The position numbers and the translations under genes are program-made. Below, piece after piece: positions 1-6,261 of a DNA stretch of 7,507 nucleotides (its first letter is position 1; every line of letters starts with the position of its first letter). The notes under the pieces are model-generated. The model saw nothing but the letters and a program-made list of their open reading frames with translations, did no database searches and was not told the DNA's origin. Source of the stretch: Chthoniobacterales bacterium (lineage in GTDB: Bacteria > Verrucomicrobiota > Verrucomicrobiia > Chthoniobacterales > UBA10450); contig JACCXL010000056.1 of the NCBI GenBank assembly GCA_013697015.1, forward strand, positions 1 to 7,507, written 5' to 3'.

Positions 1-148
1 TGAAGGCGGCTTCCTCCGGACCAAGGCGCGTTCTCGAGTGGCGTCCCTCCCGACGCGCATAGTTCTCTCGCGAGCCCAAACGCTCTTGCGTCGCTTTGAC
101 CGCGGGCGTGAAAGCAAGGTCGCCGAAATTGGCCGGATGCTGAGGCAT
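1..148 (-). CDS. Pyridoxamine 5'-phosphate oxidase-like flavin-nucleotide-binding protein (5' part only)
   Basis: The minus strand from an ATG at 148 is open to the window edge and gives 49 codons; the rest of the gene lies outside. The N-terminus contains FTPAVKATQERLGSRENYAR at about residues 13-32, followed by a stretch ending GPEEAAF. I recognise this as the leader of PNP-oxidase-related flavin-nucleotide-binding proteins (COG3576 type), where an FTPxVKxxQExxGSRxxYAR segment precedes the FMN-binding split barrel. The barrel itself is not in the window, so flavin binding cannot be checked. Such proteins are cytoplasmic; most have unknown substrates, with a redox role presumed. The gene starts 29 bp after the stop of the upstream protease gene on the same strand, so it is probably the third gene of that operon. 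No Shine-Dalgarno site precedes the ATG. The plus-strand reading frame over this stretch resembles nothing known to me. Confidence 0.82.
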   Translation of the reverse strand, partial: MPQHPANFGDLAFTPAVKATQERLGSRENYARREGRHSRTRLGPEEAAF

Positions 149-177
149 GAAAGTTACTCGATCGCGCGAAATGTGAA

Positions 178-1221
178 TTACCGGGCTCGGGACAAAGCAG
201 GATGCGGCGGAAGCTCACGCGGCACGACCATGCAGAAAAGCTTGTCCGTTCCGCGTAGAAACATGAGCGGCGACGGCGCTCCGATCTCAGAAGCAACCAG
301 GTGCTTGTGCAGATCGTCGATCGTCGCGATCGGCTGGCCTTTGAATCCGACAAGCGTGTCACCCTTCTGCAAACCGGCAATCGCCGCGGGACTGCCTGGC
401 TCCACTTCCATCACGAGCACGCCGCGGTCGTTAGGCAGTTTGTGGAAACGCAGCACGCGCGGATGCAGCGGCACGTTCTGCCCGGCGACGCCGATGGAGC
501 TGCGGCGGATGCGGCCCTCCTTGATCAGCCATCCGGCGACGAAATGTGCCGTGTTACTCGCGATCGCGAAGCAGATGCCTTGCGCTGGCAGAATGACGGC
601 CGTGTTCACGCCAATCACTTCGCCCACGCTGTTCAAGAGCGGGCCGCCGGAGTTTCCGGGATTCAGCGCCGCATCGGTCTGAACGATTTCATCCATTAAA
701 CGGCCCGATTCCGAACGCATCGAGCGGCCGAGCGCGCTCACGATTCCAGCGGTGACGGTTTGCTGAAATCCGTAGGGCGAACCGACCGCGACCGCGATTT
801 GGCCGACGCGAATCGAAGACGAATCCGCAAGCCGCGCATGCTGCAGATCCGACGCGTCGATGCGGACGACGCCGAGATCGGTGTCGGGATCGGTGCCGAT
901 GAGCCGCCCCGGATAGACGCGCGCATCATGCAAGGTCACTTCCAACTCGCGCGCACCATGCACGACATGACTGTTCGTGAGAATGAATCCGTCGCGCGCG
1001 ATCAGGAAGCCGGAGCTACCGCCGGCGCGGCCCTCATGGCTTACGACGCGAATGTTGACGACACTCGGTGCCACACGATTCACCACCGCGGCGATCGTTT
1101 TCGAGTACGCATCGAGCAGTTGATCGTCGCCGAAGGGTGGCGCGACGAAGGCCGGCGGCGCATCGCCATCAAACAGTGTGCGTGCCATCCGCGGGATCGT
1201 CGATGGAAACGCCTTCACCAC
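178..1221 (-). CDS. HtrA-like trypsin-fold serine protease with one PDZ domain
   Basis: This encodes a 347-residue S1C-type serine endopeptidase. Counting from the GTG at 1221, the catalytic triad is visible: His85 in ILTNSHVV, Asp115 in DTDLGVVRID, and Ser191 in the classic GNSGGPL. A single PDZ domain covers about residues 241-333, with RGVLVMEVEPGSPAAIAGL as its core. Family members degrade or chaperone misfolded proteins, usually in the periplasm. Here no signal peptide or membrane segment is visible at the N-terminus from any candidate start, so location is uncertain. Start choice: an AGGGGAG at 1232-1238 lies 10 bases before GTG 1221, and the adjacent GTG at 1218 makes a GTGA overlap with the SDR stop, both implying translational coupling. 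An ATG at 1188 (336 aa, MARTLFDG) lacks a ribosome site but is a plausible alternative. The frame stays open to 1626, but that part only shadows the SDR gene. The protein is shorter than DegP, which has two PDZ domains. Confidence 0.9.
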   Translation of the reverse strand: MVKAFPSTIPRMARTLFDGDAPPAFVAPPFGDDQLLDAYSKTIAAVVNRVAPSVVNIRVVSHEGRAGGSSGFLIARDGFILTNSHVVHGARELEVTLHDARVYPGRLIGTDPDTDLGVVRIDASDLQHARLADSSSIRVGQIAVAVGSPYGFQQTVTAGIVSALGRSMRSESGRLMDEIVQTDAALNPGNSGGPLLNSVGEVIGVNTAVILPAQGICFAIASNTAHFVAGWLIKEGRIRRSSIGVAGQNVPLHPRVLRFHKLPNDRGVLVMEVEPGSPAAIAGLQKGDTLVGFKGQPIATIDDLHKHLVASEIGAPSPLMFLRGTDKLFCMVVPRELPPHPALSRAR

Positions 1222-1946
1222 GGCAGCGTTTCTCCCCTGTGCATATAAGCGCCATTCGGTCCGTCCTCGCCGATCGTTGCCAGCGCCACGCTCGTCTTCG
1301 CGCCGTCCACGATCTCCATCGTCGCGCCTTCGCCGCCCAAATCTGTTTTTACCCAGCCGGGATGTGCCGCGTTCACTTTGATCTTTGAATCCTTCAACTC
1401 GTAGGCGAGGTGAACGGTGTAAGCGTTGACCGCAGTCTTCGAGACGTCGTAGACCGGCAGCTTCGAATCGTAGACGGGTGACCCAGGCGTCGCGTGCAGT
1501 GTAATCGAGCCGAGAATGCTCGACAGATTGACGATGCGACCGGCCTCGCTCTTTCGCAGCAGTGGCAGGAATGCGCGGGTCGTTTCGACCAGTCCAAATA
1601 AATTTGTCTCGAAGGTCGTCCGCCAAATATCGAGCGACTGCTCGCTCATCTTCATCTCCTGTTCGTCCAGCATCACCCCAGCGTTATTGACAAGAATATC
1701 GAGCCGGCCGAACTCGCCGTCGATCTTTTCGGCGGCTCGGTGGATGCTCTCCGGACGGCTCACGTCGAGTTCAATCGCGCGGGCCTCGAGCTGATCCGCG
1801 CGCAGCTGCGCCGCGGCGGCTTCGCCCTTCTTCAGATCGCGCGCGCCGATCAGGACGGTGATCTTTTGTTGCGCGAGCTGACGTGCTGTTTCCAGGCCGA
1901 TCCCTTTGTTTGCACCGGTGATCAATGCGATCTTCTGCGTGTTCAT
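1215..1946 (-). CDS. Short-chain dehydrogenase/reductase (classical SDR, NADP-type)
   Basis: This is a 243-residue cytoplasmic NAD(P)-dependent oxidoreductase, a typical length for classical SDRs. The Rossmann cofactor motif TGANKGIG is at residues 10-17. Arg36 in GARD after beta-2 suggests NADP(H) preference. NNAG is at 87-90. The catalytic tetrad is Asn115 (NLFG), Ser142 or Ser143 (NLSS), Tyr166 and Lys170 (YDVSK), followed by HPGWVKT at 195-201. The pattern resembles carbonyl reductase-like SDRs; the substrate cannot be read from sequence. The ATG at 1946 places the cofactor motif at the usual distance; the frame extends to 2015, but the extra 23 residues come from the AT-rich promoter region. 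The gene heads the minus-strand operon, overlaps the protease start by a few bases, and diverges from the Rrf2 regulator, its likely controller. No Shine-Dalgarno site precedes the ATG, and the promoter candidate predicts an almost leaderless mRNA. Confidence 0.95.
   Translation of the reverse strand: MNTQKIALITGANKGIGLETARQLAQQKITVLIGARDLKKGEAAAAQLRADQLEARAIELDVSRPESIHRAAEKIDGEFGRLDILVNNAGVMLDEQEMKMSEQSLDIWRTTFETNLFGLVETTRAFLPLLRKSEAGRIVNLSSILGSITLHATPGSPVYDSKLPVYDVSKTAVNAYTVHLAYELKDSKIKVNAAHPGWVKTDLGGEGATMEIVDGAKTSVALATIGEDGPNGAYMHRGETLPW
1232..1238 (-). promoter_or_regulatory. Shine-Dalgarno site for the protease gene, inside the SDR 3' end
   Basis: AGGGGAG on the minus strand lies within the last codons of the SDR gene, 10 bases before GTG 1221 and 13 before GTG 1218. 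It is one of the few clear ribosome-site-like sequences in the window, and it favours the overlapping GTG start over the ATG at 1188. The sequence also encodes SDR residues (HRGE), so chance occurrence is possible. Confidence 0.45.
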
Positions 1947-1953
1947 AGATAAA

Positions 1954-1980
1954 GTTATATCGTATATGTAATTAAAACAA
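1954..1980 (-). promoter_or_regulatory. Candidate promoter of the SDR operon
   Basis: On the minus strand, a TTGTTT (complement of 1975-1980) is followed after 15 bp by TATAAC (complement of 1954-1959). Transcription would start about at the ATG (1946), giving a leaderless message, which fits the absence of a ribosome site. The 15-bp spacer is short, so the exact boxes are uncertain, though the AT-rich block clearly stands out from its GC-rich surroundings. The palindrome at 1967-1985 covers the -35 box and spacer. Confidence 0.35.
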
Positions 1981-1985
1981 TTACA
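1967..1985. promoter_or_regulatory. Perfect 19-bp inverted repeat, candidate Rrf2 operator
   Basis: TGTAATT-AAAAC-AATTACA has two perfectly complementary 7-base arms around a 5-base centre. It lies in the 49-bp gap between the divergent SDR and Rrf2 genes, 10 bp before the Rrf2 TTG start and 20 bp before the SDR ATG. Dimeric winged-helix regulators of the Rrf2 family bind dyads of this size, and its place over the promoter region would suit repression of both genes. It has no GC-rich stem, so it is not a terminator. Binding by the adjacent regulator is inference. Confidence 0.6.
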
Positions 1986-1995
1986 GTTTACTCTC

Positions 1996-2403
1996 TTGGT
2001 CAACCAACAATTCACTTTCGCAGTTCACATCATGACCGCACTCGCCTTTTCCGAGGGCCTGATGGACTCGCGAACCCTCGCTGCGAGCGTCAACACCAAT
2101 CCCGTCGTCATCCGGCGTCTGGTCCGGGGATTGCGCCAGGCGAAGCTGGTGGAAACCTATGCGGGCAAACATGGCGGCGCCCAGTTGCGGAGGAAGCCGC
2201 GGGAAATCTCGCTGCTCGATATTTACGACGCTGTCCAGCGACGGCCAGTGATAGCAATTAACGAACGCAAGGCGTGGAAGCATTGCGCGGTAAGCTGTCA
2301 CATGAAAGGCATCATGAGCTCCGTCGCGGACGGCGCCGAGCAGGCGGTGCGGGCGCACCTTCGCGGAATCACTCTCAAACAACTGCTCCGCCAAATCTGC
2401 TAA
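1996..2403 (+). CDS. Rrf2-family winged helix-turn-helix transcriptional regulator
   Basis: This is a 135-residue DNA-binding regulator. The N-terminus QQFTFAVHIMTALAF (residues 4-18) followed by SRTLAASVNTNPVVIRRLVR (25-44) is the Rrf2 wHTH, and the wing region KHGGAQLRRKPREISLLDIY (58-77) matches the family's G-GG-x-L...I-L-DI pattern. Length is normal for the family. A TTG at 1996 is chosen because the family sequence begins right after it, a stop lies upstream at 1969, and the next start, ATG 2032, would remove helix 1. The only cysteines are Cys97, Cys101 and Cys135. This is not the three-Cys iron-sulfur spacing of IscR, so it may be a YwnA-like member without a cluster, or a thiol-based sensor. 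It diverges from the SDR operon with a perfect palindrome in between, so it likely controls that operon and itself. No Shine-Dalgarno site is seen. Confidence 0.9.
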   Translation: MVNQQFTFAVHIMTALAFSEGLMDSRTLAASVNTNPVVIRRLVRGLRQAKLVETYAGKHGGAQLRRKPREISLLDIYDAVQRRPVIAINERKAWKHCAVSCHMKGIMSSVADGAEQAVRAHLRGITLKQLLRQIC

Positions 2404-2478
2404 CGACGACGGGCGTTTGATCCGCCGCGACTTCTGATTTTTCGTTCCGGGGCGAGTGCGCGCAGGGCCGCAACCTGC

Positions 2479-3693
2479 TCAACGGGGCGGTGCGTGCGAA
2501 TTTCGAAAATAGGTCACGCAATAGAAGATCGTCCCGGTGAAACCAAGAAACGCGGCGACCATAAAGTTCACCTCCGGCCCGAATTTCCAGAGCGCGGCCC
2601 CAAGAATCGCGCCGGTGGCGACGATCAGGTCGCGGATCATGTAGTAGCAGCCAATCATCCGGCCACGGAGCTCGACGGGGCAGTAACCGATGATCTGTGC
2701 TTTGCGCGCCGGCTCGCCGAACTCTTTGAACCCGCGAACGACGAAAGCGAGGATGAGCAGCGGAAACGTCGTCGCCACGAGCAACGAAATCGGGAACAAG
2801 GTAAAGAAAACGAAGGTCGCGATAATGAATGGCTCGCGCTTGTATTTGTCCGCGAAGTACGACGCCGGGATTGTGCAGGCCATGGCGGTCATCATTTCGA
2901 TCGCGGTGAGCAAACCGACTCCCTTCGCGTTCACACGCACGAAGTCCATAGAGTAAATTACGACCCACGCGAAGGGTAGCCGCTCGCAAAAACGAATAAG
3001 AATGTCGCTGAGCAGGAGCCGCCGCAGGCCGGGGCTCATGCTCTTTGCGATGCTCCAAAAATTGTCGAGCGTGGGCGTGAGCACGCGCGGCGTTTCGCGG
3101 ATGCGCAACTGGACAGCGAGGGCGACGGAACCGAGCCCGCACGACACCAGCAGTCCCAGACGGACCCCGGGAATGAGCCCGAAGTGATCGATCAGCATTC
3201 CGCCCAGCAGCGGTCCGACGATGATCGGCAGGCGCTTTACGAACGACTGCACCGCAATACCCATCGCGTGCCGGTCGGCCGCGAGCGAAGCACCGACCAA
3301 CGAGAAAGTGGCGGGCAACGAAAAGCAGGTCCAGGCAAGGAACAAAAACATGCCCCCGATCACCGCGGACCAATGCGGGACCAGCGCCACGAGGGCGTAA
3401 CCGGCAATCGAGAGTAATGTGAATCCGACGAGCGCCCGACGATGCCCCCATCGATCGACGAAAATCCCTCCAGGATAAGCGTAGATCGCCCCGAGCGCGG
3501 TGCGGAGCGCATCGAACGCGCCGATGATTAAGACGCCCGCGCCCAGCGCCTGCAGATACTTTGGCAGGAAGCGCATCCAGAGTTCTTCCCCGGTGGTGAT
3601 GAGGGCGATCGTGGCCAGCAACAAAACGAGGTTGCGCTGCAAACCAAAAACGTCCGCGAAACGCATGAGGCGATTGATTTTGCGCTGCTGCAC
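2479..3693 (-). CDS. Major facilitator superfamily (MFS) transporter
   Basis: This is a 404-residue inner-membrane transporter with about 12 hydrophobic segments, normal for a 12-TM MFS protein. The motif A equivalent between TM2 and TM3 is GGIFVDRWGHRRAL (residues 75-88). A related motif in the second half, YFADKYKREP (279-288), marks the duplicated fold. GFKEFGEPARKAQI (321-334) before a late TM pair is also typical of MFS_1 proteins. Substrate is unknown; efflux of a small molecule is a reasonable guess only. The GTG at 3693 is the first start after an in-frame stop; ATG 3666 (residue 10) is an equally plausible start and leaves TM1 intact. Neither has a clear ribosome site. The gene converges on the Rrf2 gene with 75 bp between stops and diverges from pepF across 107 bp. 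An open frame spanning 2375-3886 on the same strand is its arginine-rich shadow. Confidence 0.92.
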   Translation of the reverse strand: MQQRKINRLMRFADVFGLQRNLVLLLATIALITTGEELWMRFLPKYLQALGAGVLIIGAFDALRTALGAIYAYPGGIFVDRWGHRRALVGFTLLSIAGYALVALVPHWSAVIGGMFLFLAWTCFSLPATFSLVGASLAADRHAMGIAVQSFVKRLPIIVGPLLGGMLIDHFGLIPGVRLGLLVSCGLGSVALAVQLRIRETPRVLTPTLDNFWSIAKSMSPGLRRLLLSDILIRFCERLPFAWVVIYSMDFVRVNAKGVGLLTAIEMMTAMACTIPASYFADKYKREPFIIATFVFFTLFPISLLVATTFPLLILAFVVRGFKEFGEPARKAQIIGYCPVELRGRMIGCYYMIRDLIVATGAILGAALWKFGPEVNFMVAAFLGFTGTIFYCVTYFRNSHAPPR

Positions 3694-3762
3694 TTTCGTC
3701 AGCTTGGCTCAGTCGCGCTCGACTGCCCAGATCAAGCGGGGCCGAACCCTGCAAAGCGCGCG

Positions 3763-3791
3763 TTGACTCGGTGTGGCAGCACCGGTTCAGT
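3763..3791 (+). promoter_or_regulatory. Weak candidate promoter for pepF
   Basis: TTGACT at 3763-3768 resembles a -35 box. After 17 bp comes TTCAGT at 3786-3791, a poor -10 box with three of six consensus bases. Transcription would begin a few bases before ATG 3801, which would exclude the upstream GTG 3771. The support is the good -35, the spacing, and the position in a divergent intergenic gap. Confidence 0.25.
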
Positions 3792-3800
3792 CTCGATCTC

Positions 3801-5603
3801 ATGGATGAGCCGAAGACGCCGACTCGCGCCGAGATTCCGGAAACGGACAAGTGGGACCTGACAAAGCTTTTCGCTGACACCGGCAAGTGGGAGGAGGACG
3901 TAGCCTGGATCGAGCGAAACTATCCGCGCATCACAGAGTGGAAAGGCAGGCTCGCGGAGTCGGCCGATACGCTGGCCGAGGTGCTCGAGTTCGACAAGGA
4001 GCTCGATCTGAAGGTCGAGCGCGTTTCTCACTTCGCTTCCCTCCAACTCGCCCAGGATAGCGCCCATCCCGATTACCTGGCACGCATGGGTAAACTGCAA
4101 AATCTGCTCACGCAAATCAGCGAAGCGGCGGCTTTTTTAGCACCCGAGATCCAGGCGATTCCGGAGACCTTGTTTGCGCAGTTCCTCCACGATCCGGCGC
4201 TCGCGAGCTGGGGCATCACTCTGAAGAAAATCCGGCGACTGAAGGCGCACGTCTTGTCCGAGCGCGAAGAGCGTTTGCTCGCGCTGGGGAGCGCGTCGCT
4301 CGATGGCTACGACGATACATTTTCGCAGCTCACAAACGTGGACATGAAGTTCGGCGTGCTCGTCGATTCGGCCGGCCAGGAACGCGCTTTGACGCAAAGC
4401 TCTTTCAGTTCCTTTCTCGTGAAGCGCGATCACGAAATGCGCAAACGCGCTTTCCACCAGTTTTACGACGAATTTCAGGATCACCAGTTCACACTGGCGA
4501 CCGCGCTCTCATATTCCGTGAAGGCGGATGTCTTCCGGGCGCGAGCGCGCAACTATTCCTCCGCCGTGGAGGCGTCTCTCTTCGCAGACGATATCCCAAC
4601 CGCGGTTTACGACGGCCTCATCTCCGCTGTTCGCGGCAATTTCGCGCCGCTCTTCCGATATTATGAAATACGCCGGCGCGCGCTCGGTCTGAACGAGCTG
4701 CATGCCTACGACACTTACGTTCCACTCGTCCCGGAAATCGAAACAAAGGTAAGCTTCGACGAAGCGATCGAAAAAGTGACCGCGTCACTGGCGCCGCTGG
4801 GCGAGGAATATGTGCGCACACTAAGCGAGGGGTTGCGCGGCCGCTGGTGCGATCGCTACGAGAATAAAGGGAAGCGGAGCGGTGCGTTCTCGAGCGGCAG
4901 CTACGGCGCGCCCCCTTTCATCCTGATGAACTACAAGAGCGACGTGTTCTCTGATGTTTACACGCTCGCGCACGAAGCCGGTCATTCGATGCACACCTGG
5001 TTCTCGCAAACCGCGCAGCCTTTCCAGGATTATGATTACCCGATTTTTCTGGCGGAAGTCGCGAGCACGTTCAACGAGGAGCTGCTCACGCATTTTCTGC
5101 TCGAGAACACGAGCGATCGGAAAATGCGCGCCTACATCATCAATCGCCAGATCGACGACATTCGCGGCACGCTCTTCCGGCAAACCATGTTCGCAGAGTT
5201 TGAGAAGGTCATTCACGGCATCGAAGAACGCGGCGAGGCGCTCACACTCGATGTTTTCAAAACGGAATACCGGCGCCTGCTGCAAACCTACTTTGGCGAT
5301 CAGGTCGTGCTCGATCCGCAGCTCGATCTCGAATGCCTCCGCATCCCGCATTTCTACAGCGCGTTCTATGTTTACAAATACGCGACCGGCATTTCCGCTG
5401 CCGTGGCGCTCTCGGAGCGGGTGCTGTCGAAAGAAGCGGGTGCGGTGGAAGCTTATCTCGGTTTTTTGAAATCGGGCGGCGCGAAGTTTCCACTCGAAAC
5501 GCTGCAAGCGGCCGGGGTCGATATGAGATCGTCGGTCCCCATCGAAAGCACTTTGCGCCTCTTTGAGCGGCGCCTGACAGAGCTGGAAGCGCTCCTTCTT
5601 TAG
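3801..5603 (+). CDS. pepF: Oligoendopeptidase F, M3-family zinc metallopeptidase
   Basis: This encodes 600 residues, the usual length of PepF (about 600). It is a cytoplasmic zinc endopeptidase that cleaves short peptides in peptide turnover. From ATG 3801, the zinc motif HEAGH is at residues 391-395 (His391, catalytic Glu392, His395), and the third ligand Glu419 lies in AEVASTFNE. The conserved C-terminal substrate-binding segment HFYSAFYVYKYATG begins at His517. GAFSSGSYG (361-369) just before the active site is also a PepF hallmark. The N-terminus TRAEIPETDKWDL matches the family start, supporting ATG 3801; the frame opens at a GTG at 3771, but those ten extra residues look non-native. No signal peptide or Shine-Dalgarno site is seen. 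A hairpin terminator follows 88 bp after the stop. All key catalytic residues are intact, so the enzyme should be active. Confidence 0.96.
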   Translation: MDEPKTPTRAEIPETDKWDLTKLFADTGKWEEDVAWIERNYPRITEWKGRLAESADTLAEVLEFDKELDLKVERVSHFASLQLAQDSAHPDYLARMGKLQNLLTQISEAAAFLAPEIQAIPETLFAQFLHDPALASWGITLKKIRRLKAHVLSEREERLLALGSASLDGYDDTFSQLTNVDMKFGVLVDSAGQERALTQSSFSSFLVKRDHEMRKRAFHQFYDEFQDHQFTLATALSYSVKADVFRARARNYSSAVEASLFADDIPTAVYDGLISAVRGNFAPLFRYYEIRRRALGLNELHAYDTYVPLVPEIETKVSFDEAIEKVTASLAPLGEEYVRTLSEGLRGRWCDRYENKGKRSGAFSSGSYGAPPFILMNYKSDVFSDVYTLAHEAGHSMHTWFSQTAQPFQDYDYPIFLAEVASTFNEELLTHFLLENTSDRKMRAYIINRQIDDIRGTLFRQTMFAEFEKVIHGIEERGEALTLDVFKTEYRRLLQTYFGDQVVLDPQLDLECLRIPHFYSAFYVYKYATGISAAVALSERVLSKEAGAVEAYLGFLKSGGAKFPLETLQAAGVDMRSSVPIESTLRLFERRLTELEALLL

Positions 5604-5690
5604 CCACGCCAAGGGAGGCGCTTGCGCGTCGGTTGGACGCAATGGCAGAAAGGAAATCTCACGAAACCGGCTGCGAAAACATTTCTGGTC

Positions 5691-5733
5691 AGCGGGGACC
5701 CGCGACCGTTTCGGTCGGGTGGGCCCGCTTTTT
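5691..5733 (+). terminator. Rho-independent terminator after pepF
   Basis: An outer stem AGCGGG/CCCGCT (5691-5696 with 5724-5729) and an inner stem CGACCG/CGGTCG (5703-5708 with 5712-5717, TTT loop) form a long, imperfect GC-rich hairpin ending in TTTTT at 5729-5733. It sits 88 bp after the pepF stop in the same direction. Its presence argues that the next gene starts downstream of it rather than at a start codon near 5633-5642. Confidence 0.7.
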
Positions 5734-5749
5734 GCTTAGATCAGATTCT

Positions 5750-6217
5750 GTGGAATTCCGAAGGCATTTCGACGCCGCCTGTGGATATGCCGAACTCGGC
5801 ATGGAGCGGGAGTCGCTGTTCGAACTCGACGCGATCCATCCAGCGTTCCAAGCGCGCCCCCAGGTCCTGCAATTACGCCTGCATCATTATATGAAAAAGC
5901 GGCGCTGGGCGCCCGCCTTGCGCCTCAGCCAGCAGCTCTGTCGCGTCGCTCCGCATTGCAGCGCCGGCTTTCTCCACGCCGGATTTTGTTTGCATCAGCT
6001 CGGCCGCACCGCCGCCGCGCGTAAGCTCTTGATCGCCGGCCCGAAAGCATTGCTGAGCGAGCCGATTTACTTCTACAATATGGGCTGCTACGAAGCGCTG
6101 CTCGGAAACGTCCAGAATGCCAAGCTGCATCTGCAAACCAGTTTCAAGATGGATGCGAGCTTCCGGGCCCTGGCTAAAAAAGATCCTGACTTGAAGGCGC
6201 TGCAAGGCACAATTTAA
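5750..6217 (+). CDS. Small TPR-like helical repeat protein
   Basis: This encodes 155 residues of paired amphipathic helices typical of tetratricopeptide repeats: about 5-30 (HFDAACGYAELGMERESL), 37-68, 72-100 (GFLHAGFCLHQLGRTAAARK) and 105-135 (YFYNMGCYEALLGNVQNAK), ending in a DPDLKAL tail. The architecture matches, from memory, a family of small TPR proteins common in Verrucomicrobiota. Such proteins act as protein-binding scaffolds; no partner can be named. It has no signal peptide or membrane segment. The start is the GTG at 5750, which gives VEFRRHFDAACGY where family members begin. The frame is open back to a TTG at 5633, but those codons run through the pepF terminator hairpin and encode a sequence with no repeat character. 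The serine hydrolase gene follows 44 bp later on the same strand, so the two may be cotranscribed. Confidence 0.8.
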   Translation: MEFRRHFDAACGYAELGMERESLFELDAIHPAFQARPQVLQLRLHHYMKKRRWAPALRLSQQLCRVAPHCSAGFLHAGFCLHQLGRTAAARKLLIAGPKALLSEPIYFYNMGCYEALLGNVQNAKLHLQTSFKMDASFRALAKKDPDLKALQGTI

Positions 6218-6261
6218 TCGCTCGTCATAGGCGGAACGAGCAGTGGCCGCTTCGGGCCGCG

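Noticed and set aside
38..682. A 214-codon plus-strand open frame at the left edge
   Set aside because: It is antisense to the protease and the flavin-binding protein, both of which have clear family motifs; its own sequence is low-complexity and unrecognisable.
1222..1626. N-terminal extension of the protease frame
   Set aside because: It lies entirely within the SDR gene, is arginine and aspartate rich, and lacks any domain; the protease fold begins after 1188.
2404..2478. Possible bidirectional terminator between the convergent Rrf2 and MFS genes
   Set aside because: There is a 5-bp stem GCAGG/CCTGC at 2462-2478 without a T-run and a T5 near 2436 without a good adjacent stem. Neither makes a convincing intrinsic terminator.
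2375..3886. A 503-codon open frame on the minus strand covering the MFS gene
   Set aside because: It is extremely rich in arginine, histidine and alanine, has no membrane segments or family motifs, and fully overlaps a clear MFS protein on the same strand in another frame. It is a GC-rich shadow.
4821..5642. A 273-codon minus-strand open frame antisense to pepF
   Set aside because: It has no recognisable motif and lies opposite the catalytic half of a certain PepF gene.
6220..6241. Inverted repeat GCTCGT/ACGAGC with a 10-base loop between the TPR and hydrolase genes
   Set aside because: The 6-bp stem has a long loop and no T-run, so it is not a terminator, and short repeats like this arise by chance in GC-rich DNA.
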